This document shows positions 12,116 through 24,581 of a DNA stretch of 64,000 bases, piece by piece (positions within the stretch are counted from its first letter, which is position 1; every line of letters begins with the position of its first letter). The position numbers were made by a program, and so were the translations under genes. The notes beneath the pieces were generated by a model. It was not told where the DNA came from, searched no databases, and saw nothing but the letters and a program-made list of their open reading frames with translations. The stretch lies in NCBI GenBank assembly GCA_026120185.1, contig JANUWF010002207.1, positions 1,426,001 through 1,490,000 on the forward strand, given 5' to 3'. The stretch comes from Voacanga thouarsii (lineage: Eukaryota; Streptophyta; Magnoliopsida; Gentianales; Apocynaceae).

Positions 12116-12150
12116 ACTATGACCTCCAACGTGGGCTGGCCGATCATAGT
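12116..12150 (-). promoter_or_regulatory. A leader hairpin 1 (conserved in B)
   Basis: The sense strand has outer arms ACTATGA/TCATAGT and inner arms CCAGC/GTTGG (one G-U wobble) with the same CCAC loop as hairpin 2. B has TTAATG/CATTAA outer arms at the same place (24247-24280). Confidence 0.5.
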
Positions 12151-13019
12151 ACGTGCCCTGGGCTATTAATTACATTATTCTATTAGATCTAGATCCTTGT
12201 GGTATCCCCATCCTATACGGGTTCACTCCCAGGGTGACGCGAGTGGACCCACGATCTCTAATGAGGATCATGATGGAAGCCGTAGGGCCATTGGAACCTC
12301 TTTCCCACTTAGTCTTTTAAAATAAAGGTTTTCTAAAAAATATCATTTTGAAATTTTCATTAAGTTTTTTCTTAACTCAAAAGTAAAATATCTAAGTCCA
12401 TTAAAATCTCTATGTCAAGGCTTATATCCTTTGAGAGATTTCTCCATGAACTAATTTTATTTAAATTAAAATTTAATGATTTCAAAAATTTTCCAATTAA
12501 AACTTTCTACAGACTTTGTCTCAAGTTTATTTGACAAAACAATTTTTTTCTAGTCCAAAACAGAACAAAATGGCTCTCCATTTTAATTTACAAAAATATC
12601 TAAATCCAATATATTTTCTATATCAAGGATTAAATCCTTTGAGAAAATATACAAGGATTAATTTTTGTACAAATTAAAATAACCATTTAATTTTTGAAGA
12701 AAAATATTTTTCTTGTAAAAAAAATGTTCCCAAAGACTTTGGTCTTTGAGAAAAAGGCACACATAGGTACATAAAAAAATAGCATGCTCGAAAATAGTAA
12801 CGTTTTCACACTTTTCTATTTTTTAAACCTAAATGCCCAAATAATAGAATTAAACACATTAATTAATTAATTAATTAATGATCTTGTTTAATTCTAAAAT
12901 CTCTTACTAATATTTTTCATGCAAATATATTCCAAGAATAGAAATATTGCACAAGTATTAACTTCGCCTGGTATGGGACCCAAAACGAAAAAGAAAAAAA
13001 AAATAAAAAATTGCAAAAA

Positions 13020-13335
13020 AAAAAAAACTGGCGGTCCACTGCACCGGCCGCACCGGATCCGCACTTGCATGGCTTGCGGTCCACCGCGGTCGCGGTGCAC
13101 CGCACCGCATCGGATCGCCTCCGCTGCAGCCCGTGGATTAGCCCGCACCTGCAACTCGTGACCCGCTTGCCCTCTGCTGCCGACCCTTGCGTTAAACCGC
13201 GCTTCCAGTTGTTTCGCACGCCGGTGCCCCGCTGACCTGCGCGCCAATTGCAAATTTTGCAATTGCAATCGGCTTCAATTCATGGAATTGGCTCGGCTTT
13301 CGCGGCTCATCAGCGACCGGCTCCTCTCACAGAAA
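13020..13335 (-). repeat. GC-rich module in A leader
   Basis: An abrupt GC-rich island in an AT-rich element, built of recurring GCGGTCC, GCACCG and CCGCACC-like words. B has a different, GGCCGGTT-rich module at the equivalent place. No gene is supported in it. Confidence 0.55.
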
Positions 13336-13689
13336 CGCAGCGGCTCGGCTCCACTGCACGGCTTAGGAATAGTGTTTCTTCTTCGTTTTTTCTCTTCTTC
13401 CGCCCGAAAGTTGCAGAGACCATCCTGCTTCATATTTTGCTCATATCTTTGGCTTCTTTGGACATTTTTACTTACAAAAACTCATCCAAAACACAACCGC
13501 CTATACCCATTAAAATTGGGTTTACACGATCAAACCTCAAAGCCAAAATTTATTATAGAGATGCCTATGCTTCAACGATGAAGCTCATAGTGATGCTATC
13601 CCATACCAAAACAGCGAAGGATCATAGGTATAATCATCTTTTCCATTTTTATTAACTACCATGCTCCCTATATTGATCAAAGAACCATT

Positions 13690-13702
13690 GGCTCCGATAC
13701 CA
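13690..13702 (-). other. A primer-binding site (tRNA-iMet type)
   Basis: The sense strand reads TGGTATCGGAGCC three bases inside the 5' LTR; it differs from TGGTATCAGAGCC at one base. Confidence 0.92.
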
Positions 13703-13705
13703 CAT

Positions 13706-15749
13706 TGAGGGACGGGAAAACAGAGGAAAGCATGCTTAAACAGAAAAAAAACAGAGAGAAAAAAACGCAAGCCTTAGAGGCCACACGGAAGCATGAAGAT
13801 CATATCTTTGCGCTCCTTAAGCCTACTAGGTTGAGTAGGAGTGGATTGAACAACAGGAACCGCTTCGCTTTGCCCACTTGAAGAAGCTTCCGGTTGAAAA
13901 TCCGCTAACCTCCTACTTCGCCTGGTTTGCATGAACGCCAAGCCTTTCAGCTCTCGGAATATACCACAGCCCAACCTCTAGTCGGTGAACACAACGGTGA
14001 AGAGGAACGGTCTTGAATCTCCTTGGTTCTCTTGCTATTGATTAGCAAAGAAACAAGAAGAACAACAGAGGAGAGGAGACGTCTGAGAGAGAGAGCTACG
14101 TGAGTTTTAGAGAGAGGCATGAGTTTCACTTAGGCTAGGGAGATTAGAGTTTTTTCCTTTTTCCAGAGACTTGTTTTATTAATCAGCCAAAATTAGGTCT
14201 CTCAATATCTGATAAACATATCCTCGGGATATCATATTTTAAAACACCCGGATGTTATCTTGAGAATCAGTTTGGTTTAACCCTAAACTCTTCTTAACCG
14301 TATCTGGAAAAAAACCCTAAGGTCCAAGCTATTGGGCCGGAAAAATATTTATTATTTCTCTTAGACCTAAAAAGGCCTAAAATAATAAACATTAATTATT
14401 TATTTCCTGAACTTATATAAATAACCCAATAACTAATTAATGAGCCCAAATGAACCAAAATAATTAATCTTTAATTATTTATTTCTTAGGCCTATATAAA
14501 TAACCCAATAAATAATTAAACATTAATTATTTCCCCTAGTTTAAGCCCATGTTAATTTTCTAATTATTCATACTGGACCTAGGCCCTGAATAATTTATTA
14601 ACCAATTAAACTAGATAATTAATTTCTCTCAACTCCTATTTTATTTTATTTATTTATTTTATTCCAGTCTAATCATAAATTAGACATCCTGAATAAAATC
14701 AAATAAAATAAAATCCTCTTGAACTGAGACCAATTCCTCAACCCAAAATTAGTTAGGACTTACGGGCTATTCCGAGGACCAAAAAGACACATCGCCTTGG
14801 CTGCTAAAATGACCAAAATACCTCTGTTATATAAATAGCTATATTTTGCATTTTAAATATTTTCTAATATCACCATAAGGAAATATTGACCCCAAGGACA
14901 ATGCTGCATTAGCAAAGTCTCCGACCTACATGTGAAATGACTAAAATACCCCTCTACACATCGTCGTACATTTAAAGAGGAAGAAGTGTACTAACACCCC
15001 TCTAAATGACATCTACCATCCTTAGGTTTCTAGTCCAATGATCCACGACTTCCTGGAGTGTTTCCGCTTTCCAAGGGAGCTAACCTAAAGCAAACATTCA
15101 AGTCATGTTTCCCAGGGCCCTGGACATTTTAGACCATTCGGACAACCACAAGGGGCGATATAGTGCAGAAATATCTCTTACAAGTCTGTCTTAACTAACT
15201 AGTTACATATACCCAATACACAAGTATATTGGTTTTACTATAGAACCTCAACTATAGCATTTCAAAGTATATGCTTCCAACTTCGTCAGACCACCAACTT
15301 ATACTCAAGTCGTAGAGTACTAGTCCACACTGTAGCGATAGTAGTCTAGGTTTCTATCATATAGTATTTTTAGAAACCACTACTACAGGTCCTGTCCTAC
15401 GTATTCGAAATACGCTTATGTCATGAAGTGAGTGGACTACTCGCTGGCTAAAGGTAAGCCATTCCCCATTTGGAATTTATAACATAATAACCTAAACATG
15501 ATGAGATTCCCAGTCTCATCAATAGGTTAAGAACAAATGTTTATGTGTTAAATAACCCGTGATCCATACCTTACTGTGAAAGACCATCATTCACATGGAC
15601 CACTTATTTAAACACAATGGGTTTGTTCCAAACGAAAATTATGCACAAACAAAAAGTAAATTCACAAACAATTTCTGAAAATAAATTCTTTTATTAAAAT
15701 ATTCGATTTTACATCCGAAACCTAGTCTAAGAGGGCATACAATCCAACA
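13706..15749 (-). repeat. A 5' LTR (2044 bp)
   Basis: The partner of 5922-7965, with the same ends and length, and 10 differences in the first ~375 bp. It abuts the PBS, so it is the 5' LTR and carries the promoter of A. Confidence 0.95.
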
Positions 15750-17219
15750 AATCCAGGGGTTCACAAATGTTTACTTGAAAAGTATTAAGTCGTGTGAGAT
15801 AAAATATATCTCCGTAAGTCTGTTAGTGTGTTGTGTGAAATTTTATGAACACTGTTTTTATGATATATGACTGGATTTTTTGGAACAGTGATAAAAGTCG
15901 TGACTTCTCATTTGTGAAGGATTTATAATGAAAACTATTTGAGCATTTCTTTTTTCTTCAAGAAAGTGTGCCATTAAAATCATGACATTAAGTATAATAT
16001 AAGTATTGAGTTTTTTAAATCATAAATCATTTTGTATTTTCAAAATACGTTTCACATTGTGATCTTATCCAGAAGAAACATTGGTCTAATAGATAACATT
16101 AACTTTAATATGTATAATAACCCAACGCATACATCACAATTAAACATACGATAACCATTGTCATGGTCTGCCTCACGGTCTGAGTGTCCCATACCCATCT
16201 TCCATTTCCACTTTGAGTAAACGTGTTCTAGCTAAGGACAACTAAACATCAAATGCCGTAACCTCATGAAGAAAGATATCATAATTCGGAGGTGGCTACC
16301 AACTAGATAATGGTCTCCAACTTACATAAGTTAGTATAGGTGTAAAGTCCCTTTGAGTACTCAAGAATCACATCAGTCGAGAGATCAACGCAATATCTCA
16401 ACATAACTCAATACTTCCACAACCAAATCCTTTTTCCAAAACATTTTCCTTTCCAAGGATATTTTCCTTCCCGAATTCACTTTGAATATAAATACATGTA
16501 ACTTAGGTCCGTTCCAACATTTTCATAAATTCAAATTTTCATGCTATGGCTTTTGCAATACTTATGCATGAAATACTAGCACAATCGGTTAATGAAATTA
16601 ATGCAGGGTTTCCAAATCATTTCATCATATGTATATGATTTATCAAAATAAAGCATGCTTGAACAATGCATAATCATTTATGTTTCTAAATGCTTCATAA
16701 TATTTTCAATAGAATAAACTATTATGCTCTATGATATTTTTCTCATAAAGGAGTTTTATTCAAAATATTATATTGATTTGAGGACTTACCTTCTGTCCTT
16801 GCAAAAAAGAGAAAAGTACTTGTCCTAAGTCCAGTAGTCCAAGCTTTCACCTCTTATGAGATGTACCACATAAACCAAACATATATTAATTTCCTATCAT
16901 CCTTAATAATCACATAGTTCCTTTCTTCACAAACTACTCACATTATTAGATCATACTACTACCCTTCTCCTATCTTATATCTCACATCGTTATCACCAAC
17001 AAACATATTACAATTTTCACCATGCACATAACATATACTTCTATTATATGCACATAATAGCACCAACCAAAACAGAATGATTTCAAGCACTACATAATTA
17101 AGTCCTATCATTCTTTTCATCATCATTATAGTTTCCCTTCCATCTTCCTTCTAAGTTGTTGTGCATCCAACATGATCATGTATTTTTAACAAGTATATAT
17201 ACACATATTTAACATGATC

Positions 17220-17264
<45 letters not shown>

Positions 17265-17599
17265 TCAATCTAATCATATATCTCCAATATAGGTATAATC
17301 ACCTTATTCCATAAAATTATTATTTCTCCCATATGTATAATAAAACTACTATATAAATATATAGCTTAGCAACTAACAAATACAAGGCATGATTTATTCA
17401 TATTATTCCAACACATCACATAATAGCACACCATAGCATATATGCTCCCGAATAATACTTAATTATCATCATCCCAATCAATAACACACAACAACCACCT
17501 TCACCTCCAACTTCGTCTCAAATAATTCAAGCAATTTAAACAAATCACCAAGTAGAATATATAATAATATGTTCTTTATCTAAATTTAATTCAAGAAGA

Positions 17600-17835
17600 A
17601 TGAATTATACCTTCAAAGTTTCTCTCTTTTCCTCTCTTTCTGCGCTCTCCCTCAGTTTCTCTTTCTTTTCTTTCTTCCTCTTTCTTTTTCTTTCTTTCCC
17701 AGTTTTCTTCTTCTTCTTCTTCTCTCTCTCTCTCTTTTTTTTCTTCTCATTTCTTTCTTCTTTTCCTTCTTCCTTATCTTCCCTAGATTTCAGTAGCTCC
17801 CCCTCTCTCTTACTTCTCCCTTTTTCTTCTTCCAA
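17600..17835. repeat. CT-rich low-complexity tract
   Basis: Pyrimidine-rich on the plus strand; it gives a spurious Phe/Ser-rich frame on one strand and a Lys/Glu-rich frame on the other. Confidence 0.9.
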
Positions 17836-18351
17836 CCTTGTATTCTATCATTAGTTCTACTATTTATAGGTGTTAGAAAAGCTTAGGTTGAAGCTTTGCT
17901 TATGTCATGTATTATGTAAACTACTTAGATAGGAAGTAAAGAAATGTGATTGGAACACATGGTAGGTGATTTACCATCTTCTAGAAACCTTTAGAATTTT
18001 GTATAGAATTATGGAAATTTATAGAAAGCTGTAAAAGCTTTTAGAATCTTATGGAATTATTTAGAACATTTTAGAAATTTGGAGAAATAAATAAAATTTT
18101 AATTAAGATAAATATAATAATAAAATGATTTACTTGATTAAAAGTTGTGGGTCTACATGTACACCTCATACTTACTTTATTAAAGGTGTGGGCCCATATA
18201 ATTAATATTAAAGTTAAGTAGCCAAATTGGAGTTTGCTTCTTATTATAAAAATGGATGAAGTAGCAAAGTTGGATTTGTCTTCCTATAATATAATATAAA
18301 ATACAATATAATATAAATATAATATATAAAATATTTCTACTACTAGTTTTA

Positions 18352-18363
18352 GTAGTAGTAGTA

Positions 18364-18442
<79 letters not shown>
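18352..18442. repeat. (TAA)n microsatellite
   Basis: About 30 near-perfect TAA units with one CAA interruption, inside the G1 LTR. Confidence 0.9.
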
Positions 18443-18444
<2 letters not shown>

Positions 18445-18535
18445 TTATAATAATAATAATCATTGTAATAATAATGATGATATTTATGCTAAGAATAATA
18501 ATATATAAAACATACTATTTCTTTATCAAATAATA

Positions 18536-18574
<39 letters not shown>

Positions 18575-18881
18575 GATTATTCTTATAGAATATAATATGT
18601 AGAATATATAATTTTATAGAAATATATATTTCTTATCAAATATAAAATGTGATATTTCTTCCTAAAATAATAGTATTAAATGTTATTTTCTATATATAAA
18701 TTTAGACATTATTGCCCTTATCCACATACTTGAATTAAAACAACTATTCAGCTAACATTATTCAAATGAACCACAACTCATAAAGTAAAGCAAGTACACG
18801 GAATAAAATAACAGGAGAACACTATAATGCATGTTAATTTTCCCACTTCACCAATATTGCTCATAAGGAAGGGGTATTACA

Positions 18882-19079
18882 TAGCATGCTAAGGTTTGCT
18901 GAATTTTTTGGACCATGGTTTGCTTTCATATATGGTGCCGTTTTGCTTGAGATTTATATGGATCTTGATCACTTGACTCCTTGATTTACATGTCTCAAAA
19001 AATGTTTTTTTCAAGGGAAAACTGAATGAAAGAAACTGACTTTTCCATTGATGGTGTTATGTGTGCATGTGGGTGAATG
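18882..19079. other. short spacer flanking G1
   Basis: About 200 bases between the end of the G1 LTR and the estimated start of the G2 LTR. No recognisable feature. Confidence 0.5.
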
Positions 19080-20658
19080 TTGGATTGGAAAAAGTATCAA
19101 CAAAAGCCACTATTAAATCAAGTTTTAAAATAAATGCTAATTCCCAAAATTACACAAATATAGCAAGTATTCCCATCTTATAGTATAGGAATTAGCAAGT
19201 ATTGAATCTATAAAAAAGTCAATAAGTACCACTACTTCTTATCTCATTGTTTAACCAAATAAATAAGCAAAATAAGTTAATTAGCCTACTAAACTAAATA
19301 GCAATCAAGTCCATACATGAAAAAGTCACAAGGCTTCTCAAAGGATAGGAAAAAGAGAAAAAAAAAAAAACCATGTAAAAGTAAAGGCTCCCCAATTATA
19401 TACTAAGAAAATCAATTCTCCTTAAAACTATTGATTTCAATCCCAAGTAGTAGTATGAGTGTTCAAGGGTAAATCTCACCTATTCTCAAGGCATGAAATT
19501 CCTATTTCCAAATTTAGTTGACCAATATCTCTATCAAATCAACCAATTCTAGGAAGCATATGATCCACTCGTACAATTATTCAAAAAGCAAAAAATCCCT
19601 AACTCTAGGCAATTTAGCAACCCTTTTGATTACTAAGTTCAAAATCCCTAATCTCTCTCTCTCTCCCTCTCTCTCTCACTCACTCACTTTTTTGTTAATT
19701 AAAGGAAAACAAACATTGAATCAATTGATTTAGTGTTCAACTCTCAACCTTATCTCTCGAATTCATTAAAAGTGAACCAATTCATTAAAAAAATTCAATC
19801 AATTCCAAATCAACAACTCAACACAAGGATACCCAAGTAATCAAATACAAAATATTGAAATTTAATAGGTCCATAGGAAATCATAATCCAAAACATCAAA
19901 TAAGGGTTTATCCCTTCAAATACAACTAAAAATCAACTTAAATCCTTATCAATAAAGTAAGATTACAAAGAGAAGAAAAGAAATTACAAAGAGAAGAAAG
20001 GAAAGCACTTATAGATAAGCAATCTTCCTCTTCTTTCTTGGACTCTTCTTTGATCAACTCTCATTCTCTCTTTCTTGATTCCCTTGATCCTCTATTTTTT
20101 TTGTGTTTCCTCAAGCTTTCTGGGTCTCTCTAGGGTTTCCTCTTATCTAAGCACTTCTTTTTGGGGTTTATAAAAGGATTTATACATAGTTTTCCCCTTA
20201 AAAAGGCGTAGAAATCTGTGAATAGGGATTTTCTACGAAGAGAGGTGGCCCTACTTGAGTTAGGCTAGGTGACCTTGACTAATTTTATTTTTCTGATGAA
20301 AGCACAGCGCGACCAAGCTCACTCTGGGTGGTGCTGTTTAATGGGTGGTGCCGTTTAAGGTGACCTAGGTGGCCCTACCCTATTATAGAATCTCTTCTGC
20401 CTTGTTTTCCAATATGATATTTTAAAAAGAGGCGGCCCTACTTAAGGTGACCTAGGCACTGCTGCCTATTATGCTTCTTGATGAGTTTTTCAGCTTTCTT
20501 CCTTATTCTTTTCACATTGTTTTTCATCATATGATCAGTTGACCAATTTTTATAAAAAATAAGGTAAAAAGGGTGGGGTGAGTGGTCATCCAAGCCAAAT
20601 TTCACAACAAATCAAGTGCATATGACATAGAGAATATAAAAATAAAAAGCACTCATCA
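19080..20658 (-). repeat. G2: 3' LTR of a second minus-strand gypsy-type element (left end approximate)
   Basis: In the minus direction the LTR starts TGATGAGTGC at 20658, directly after a purine-rich tract (AAGTGTATGGAAG, 20659-20671), the usual arrangement of a 3' LTR. A TATA-like TATAAATCC lies near 20175-20185 in sense. Upstream of it are repeated GC-richer blocks of the form GTGGCCCTAC and GGTGACCTAGG at about 20225-20455. The left end is not certain (TGTTGG at about 19080 is a candidate). No coding region of this element is visible, because B is inserted 245 bp into the interior. Confidence 0.55.
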
Positions 20659-20903
20659 CTTCCATACACTTAAGCATTTGATTGTCTTCAAATAAATCAC
20701 TATTATCCACAATAACCAAAAAGCTACCTAGCAAAGTAAATGTTTTGAAAATGGTATTCTAGGTAAATTAACAAGAATAACTTAGCATATATGCAAATAT
20801 AGTTATCATGGTAGAGGTATTATTCCCTCTTTTACTCTAGAATTCATCCCAACACTTTTCTAACCAAGTTAAACCCATATAGACCTGTATATTATGCTAA
20901 ACA
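20659..20903 (-). other. G2 interior stub with polypurine tract
   Basis: Starts with a degenerate polypurine tract and runs to the first base of B's LTR. It is non-coding. Confidence 0.45.
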
Positions 20904-22768
20904 TGTTGGAATGTATGCCCATAATGGCCTATATATTTCTGTATTTTGAAAATTAATAAAAGTTTCATTCATTAATAGTTGTTTGTTTATATATATATTT
21001 CACATTAAAGGTCTAAATATATTAGTAAGTAATCTACGTGATTGTGTCGTACTTTCATAGTAAAGTGTAGATTATGAGCTACTAATACATAAGCAAAAAA
21101 TTGTTATTGACCGATTGATGGAGCTGGACATTTCATTAAGATTTAGATCATTATACTATGGTTTCTGAATGGGGAATGGTTTACCTTTAACCAGTGAGTA
21201 GTTCACTCACACCAATAGTGTAAGCGTATTTAGAATACGTAGAATTGGACTACGCGATAATAATCTTTATAAAAGTACTAAATTAAATAAAAATTGGTTT
21301 ATTGTAGCTACTACTTGGACGAGTACCCTAAGACTTGAGTATAAGTTGGTAGTCTAGTGAAGTTGGACTTGTCCATTTTAATGTATGTTGGGTGAAGTCA
21401 TATTGCAAGGATAATATCCTTGTATGTTAGGTATATGACTTTAGTTAATTAAGACAGACTTATACAATAAAGTTTCTATACTTTATTACGTGAAGAAATC
21501 ACTTCTTTGTGATTGCCTGGGATAATCTAATAATCCAGGATCCTGGGAAACATGACTAAGTATGTACATTTTTGAGTAGCTCCTTATGAGAAGTGGACAC
21601 ATGCTGGAAGTTATGGATTATCAAACTGGCTATTAAAGAATGGTAGATGTCATTGAGAAATGTGTTAGTGCATTTTTCCTATCTCAATAACGGGTGTTAC
21701 GTTGAGGGGTATTTTTATCATTACACTTGTACGTCGAAGACACTGGACATGCAATATTATTCTCGGGGTCAATATTTCTATATGGTGATAAATTGAATAC
21801 TTAAAATGATTAAAATACTGCTATGTATTAGCTATGGTATTTTGGTCATTTTAGTAGTCAAGAATAATATGTCTTTTGGTCCCCTGAGGAGCTCAAATAA
21901 TGTTAATAAATTTATTTACTATATGGGCTTATTGGGTGAATTTTTTATTGGAAGATTTATTCTAGAAGTCCAAATAAATATTTATTTGGATTAGAATAAT
22001 TAATTGGACCAATCTAATTAATTGGCTTGGATAATTTTATATTAGACCTAAGTGGATTAATTAATTAATAAAAGAGCTAATTTAATTAATTAATTATTAA
22101 TTAATTATCTTGAGTAATTTTATATTGGGCCAAAGTGGATTAATTAATTAATAAGAGAGCTATTTAATTAGTCTTAGACTAATTAAGAAAACCTTGGCCC
22201 ATTAGGGTTTGATGGTCGCCACTGTAAAAAGGAAAAAGGAAATAAGGAAAAGAAAAGAAAATAGGAAGTGGCCGATTTTGTTTTTTTGTTTTTTTTGAAA
22301 AGGAATAGGAAAGCTGGTTTTTTCTTTAAAAGGCATTGCGTGTGCCGGTGAGGGTTGACCAAATTCTGGCAAGAAAAAAGAAACAACTTTCGTTCTTTTT
22401 CTATTAGAAAACAAGGCCATTGTTTTCTTGTCCTTTTTCCTTTACCGTCTTAGCTCTTTTGTTTTTCTTCCAATCTTCTTTACCCTAGTTCTATTTTCAT
22501 CGGTAGAGGTCCATAGAGGCTAGAGAATACTCTGAAAGGTCAAGAGTTAGCAAACGTGGTAAGTGTTTGATGCGAAGGAGTCGACAGTTAGCTGGTATAC
22601 TCGCAAAACAAGTAGACGTTTCAGTTTAGGAAGCGTTGTCAAATTCGAACCCAACTCTGGTTATACAAGTAAAATGCCCTAGAAGTAAGTATTACTAGAC
22701 TTTAGCTTGGGAAAAAAAAATTAATTTTCTGTCTTCCGCTATGTTTTTAATTTTCCCACAGTCCTTCA
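20904..22768 (+). repeat. B 5' LTR
   Basis: Starts TGTTGGAATGTATGCCC and ends CCACAGTCCTTCA, matching the ends of the A-family LTRs (TGTTGGATTGTATGCC, CGTCCCTCA) although the body has diverged. It is followed directly by a degenerate PBS. Confidence 0.85.
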
Positions 22769-22769
22769 T

Positions 22770-22783
22770 GAGGTATTAGAGTC
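22770..22783 (+). other. B primer-binding site (decayed)
   Basis: GAGGTATTAGAGTC corresponds to TGGTATCAGAGCC with three substitutions; C-to-T accounts for two of them. Confidence 0.7.
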
Positions 22784-24581
22784 GTAGTTTAATCTATGAG
22801 CTTGTTTAGGGTTAATAACTAAAAAAAGTGGTTCCTTTACTAATAAAAGTATGATAATTGTGATTGTATAGATCCCTTGTAGTTTTTGGTATGGGTAAAT
22901 TTTGTGTACACCTTGCGCGTGGAGGCATAGATACCTGTAATTTATTTTTAATCGCTTTCCGTAGAATTTGTGTACGCCTCATTTTGAAAGGCATAGGCGT
23001 TTAAAATTGTATTTTTAATTTTATCTACGAATTCTATACCAAATAAATGGTGCCTGGATCATCCCTGAAAGAAAACTTGAAGAAGGAAAGGAAAATAGGA
23101 GAAAACGAAGCCGGGTCAAGGGAGCCCAGCTGCGACCAATTCGTTAGAAGCGGCGGCCAGTTGGATACATTTTTTACTCATGAGCTATGGCCGGTTTGTT
23201 ACCATCCGTGGCTGGCTCAAGCAATATTTCCCATGAAAACTGTGGTGGATGCATAGGAGTCATGGCCGGTTTCTTGTTCTTGAAATCTCTAGGAGCCACG
23301 GCCGGTTCAAGCACATCCGTGGCTAGTTTGTACACTTGGTTCTTGAAGAAGCCATGGCTGGCTTCTTAAGGAGTTAGATCGGTTTGAAGCTACAGAGAAC
23401 TAATTTTGTCCTGGTTTGATCAGCGGTTCAGGTCTCTTGGTTTGGGTCCACTGAATGCAGTTTTTCCACTATTTTTCTTGTAATTTCTTTTTCTTTTGGG
23501 TCCCATATCACATGAGGTTATTTTCTTGCAATGGTTTATTTATGAAATTAAATAATTTTGCATGAAAATAGTTAGTAAAGGCGGAACCACCTTAGGATTA
23601 AACAAGATCATTTTAATTTTATTATTTTTATGATGTTTAATCCATTATTTGGTCACATAAGAATTAAATGTTAGAAATAGCATGTAAAAAATTTATTTTT
23701 GGAGCATGTCTATTTTATTTAATTTTGTGATTAAATGCACAAATGTATTTGAGAAATTTATTTTTCTTTAAAAAAAATAATTAAGGAAAACGTTTTAAAA
23801 TGGAACTAAATAATATAAAATAAATTCATGATTTATTCTTCCAAAGGGTTTTTATCCTTAACATGGAGAATTATTTTAAATTTAAGTGTTTTAAATTTAG
23901 TTCTTAGAAAATGGTTTTAACTTAAGTAGTGAAATAAAAATTCATAATTTATTCTCTTAAAGGTTTTTATTCTTGACATAGAAAATAATGTCTGAATTTT
24001 TGGGTATTCACTAAAATTAATAAAAACCAATTAATTTTAAAGAAATGTTTTTTTTTTTCTAAAAACTTATTTTTCTCAAAAGATTAAGTGAGAGAGGGGT
24101 TCCAATGGCCCCACGGCTTCCATCACAGATTCCTGTTAGAGATTGTGGATTTCCTCATGTCATTCTGAGCATGACCCCCTATAAGATGGATTTCCACGAG
24201 AATCTAGAACTAACAAAGGAATTACAATTAAAGCCTAGAATAATTGTTAATGTCAACTAGCCTATTGTTGGAGGCATTAATACTAGAGTATTCGTAGGTG
24301 GTGAGATTAGTGACCATCATATCGATGAAACTATTTCTGAATCATTACATATTAATGAAGTATAATTTGTGATAGTTATACACTTAACTTAGAATATTGT
24401 TAACTTTCTTATGAAGCTCTGTCAATTTTTCTAAGATCCAAAATTTTCATATTTTTGATAATGGTTTTAATAAGTTAACTAGATCATGGAAATAATATAA
24501 TGTCATAAATGTTCATTTCTATATGTTTTTTCCAAAACAAACATTTTTTTTGAATGAATTTTTTTTTCCAAATTAATATAA
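22784..24581 (+). other. B 5' leader
   Basis: Non-coding leader homologous in parts to that of A. It includes a repeat-rich module at 23180-23370 with recurring ATGGCCGGTTT and GTGGCTGGCT words, the shared GGGTCCCATA...TTGCATGAAAA stretch (about 23500-23570), and the conserved block from 24085, with hairpins at 24247-24280 and 24308-24333. Confidence 0.65.
24247..24280 (+). promoter_or_regulatory. B leader hairpin 1
   Basis: Outer arms TTAATG/CATTAA, inner arms CTAGC/GTTGG with wobbles, loop CTATT. It aligns with hairpin 1 of A, whose arms differ in sequence but also pair. Confidence 0.45.

Larger units (their letters stand above)
11881..13689 (-). other. A 5' leader (untranslated), ~1.8 kb
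   Basis: Long non-coding region between PBS and gag. It contains, in sense order, an AT-rich PBS-proximal part, a GC-rich module (13020-13335), an AT-rich part, and near gag a block conserved in B (24060-24360) and C (47950-48230) that starts GACTAAGTGGGAAAGAGG and holds two hairpins (12058-12091 and 12116-12150). Small frames in either strand look accidental. Confidence 0.75.
5922..15749 (-). mobile_element. A: full-length Ty1/copia retrotransposon (9828 bp)
   Basis: The element has every structural hallmark: two 2044-bp LTRs (5922-7965 and 13706-15749) with TG...CA ends, the target duplication AATCC (5917-5921 and 15750-15754), a PBS next to the right LTR and a purine tract next to the left LTR, so it is transcribed on the minus strand. 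Internal order is leader, gag, protease, integrase, RT, RNase H, i.e. copia (integrase before RT). I count 10 differences between the LTRs in their first ~375 bp (about 2.7%), so the insertion is neither brand new nor ancient. It is inserted in the 5' LTR of G1. Nonsense changes and one indel make it non-autonomous. Clade not assigned: an RT phylogeny would decide. Confidence 0.95.
1..18881 (-). mobile_element. G1: Ty3/gypsy LTR retrotransposon, interrupted by A' and A
   Basis: A minus-strand gypsy element enters the window in its integrase and ends at the outer edge of its 5' LTR at 18881. Reading leftwards from the LTR, the order is PBS, leader, gag, protease, RT, RNase H, integrase zinc domain, which is the gypsy order (integrase last). 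Two copia insertions with perfect 5-bp target duplications split it: A' at 1596-3637 and A at 5922-15749. Removing them rejoins the protease/RT region and the LTR. The bases TAGCA at 18882-18886 would be the right target-duplication copy; its partner lies left of the window. Similarity to G3 in pol and gag suggests the same chromovirus-like (Tekay/Del-type) group, which is an inference from motif resemblance. Confidence 0.85.
15755..18881 (-). repeat. G1 5' LTR, outer part (U3 side), with microsatellites
   Basis: It resumes G1's LTR after element A and its target duplication, and ends GGGGTATTACA at 18881, the same terminus as solo LTR G5 at 30258. It shares the GTGTGAGAT...CTCCGTAAG stretch near 15797 with G5 and G6. 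Within it are a CT-rich tract (17620-17830), (TA)n at 17219-17265 and 18538-18572, and (TAA)n at 18352-18442. I see no gene. Confidence 0.8.

Noticed and set aside
12894..13655. Arg/Ala-rich frames on both strands of the A leader
   Set aside because: Produced by the GC-rich module; overlapping frames on both strands with no domain or start context.
17600..17854. Phe/Ser-rich small protein (and its Lys/Glu-rich antisense)
   Set aside because: Low-complexity pyrimidine tract inside the G1 LTR.
19518..19733. Possible small gene and CT microsatellite in the G2 LTR
   Set aside because: A frame through low-complexity CTCTCT sequence with no recognisable content.
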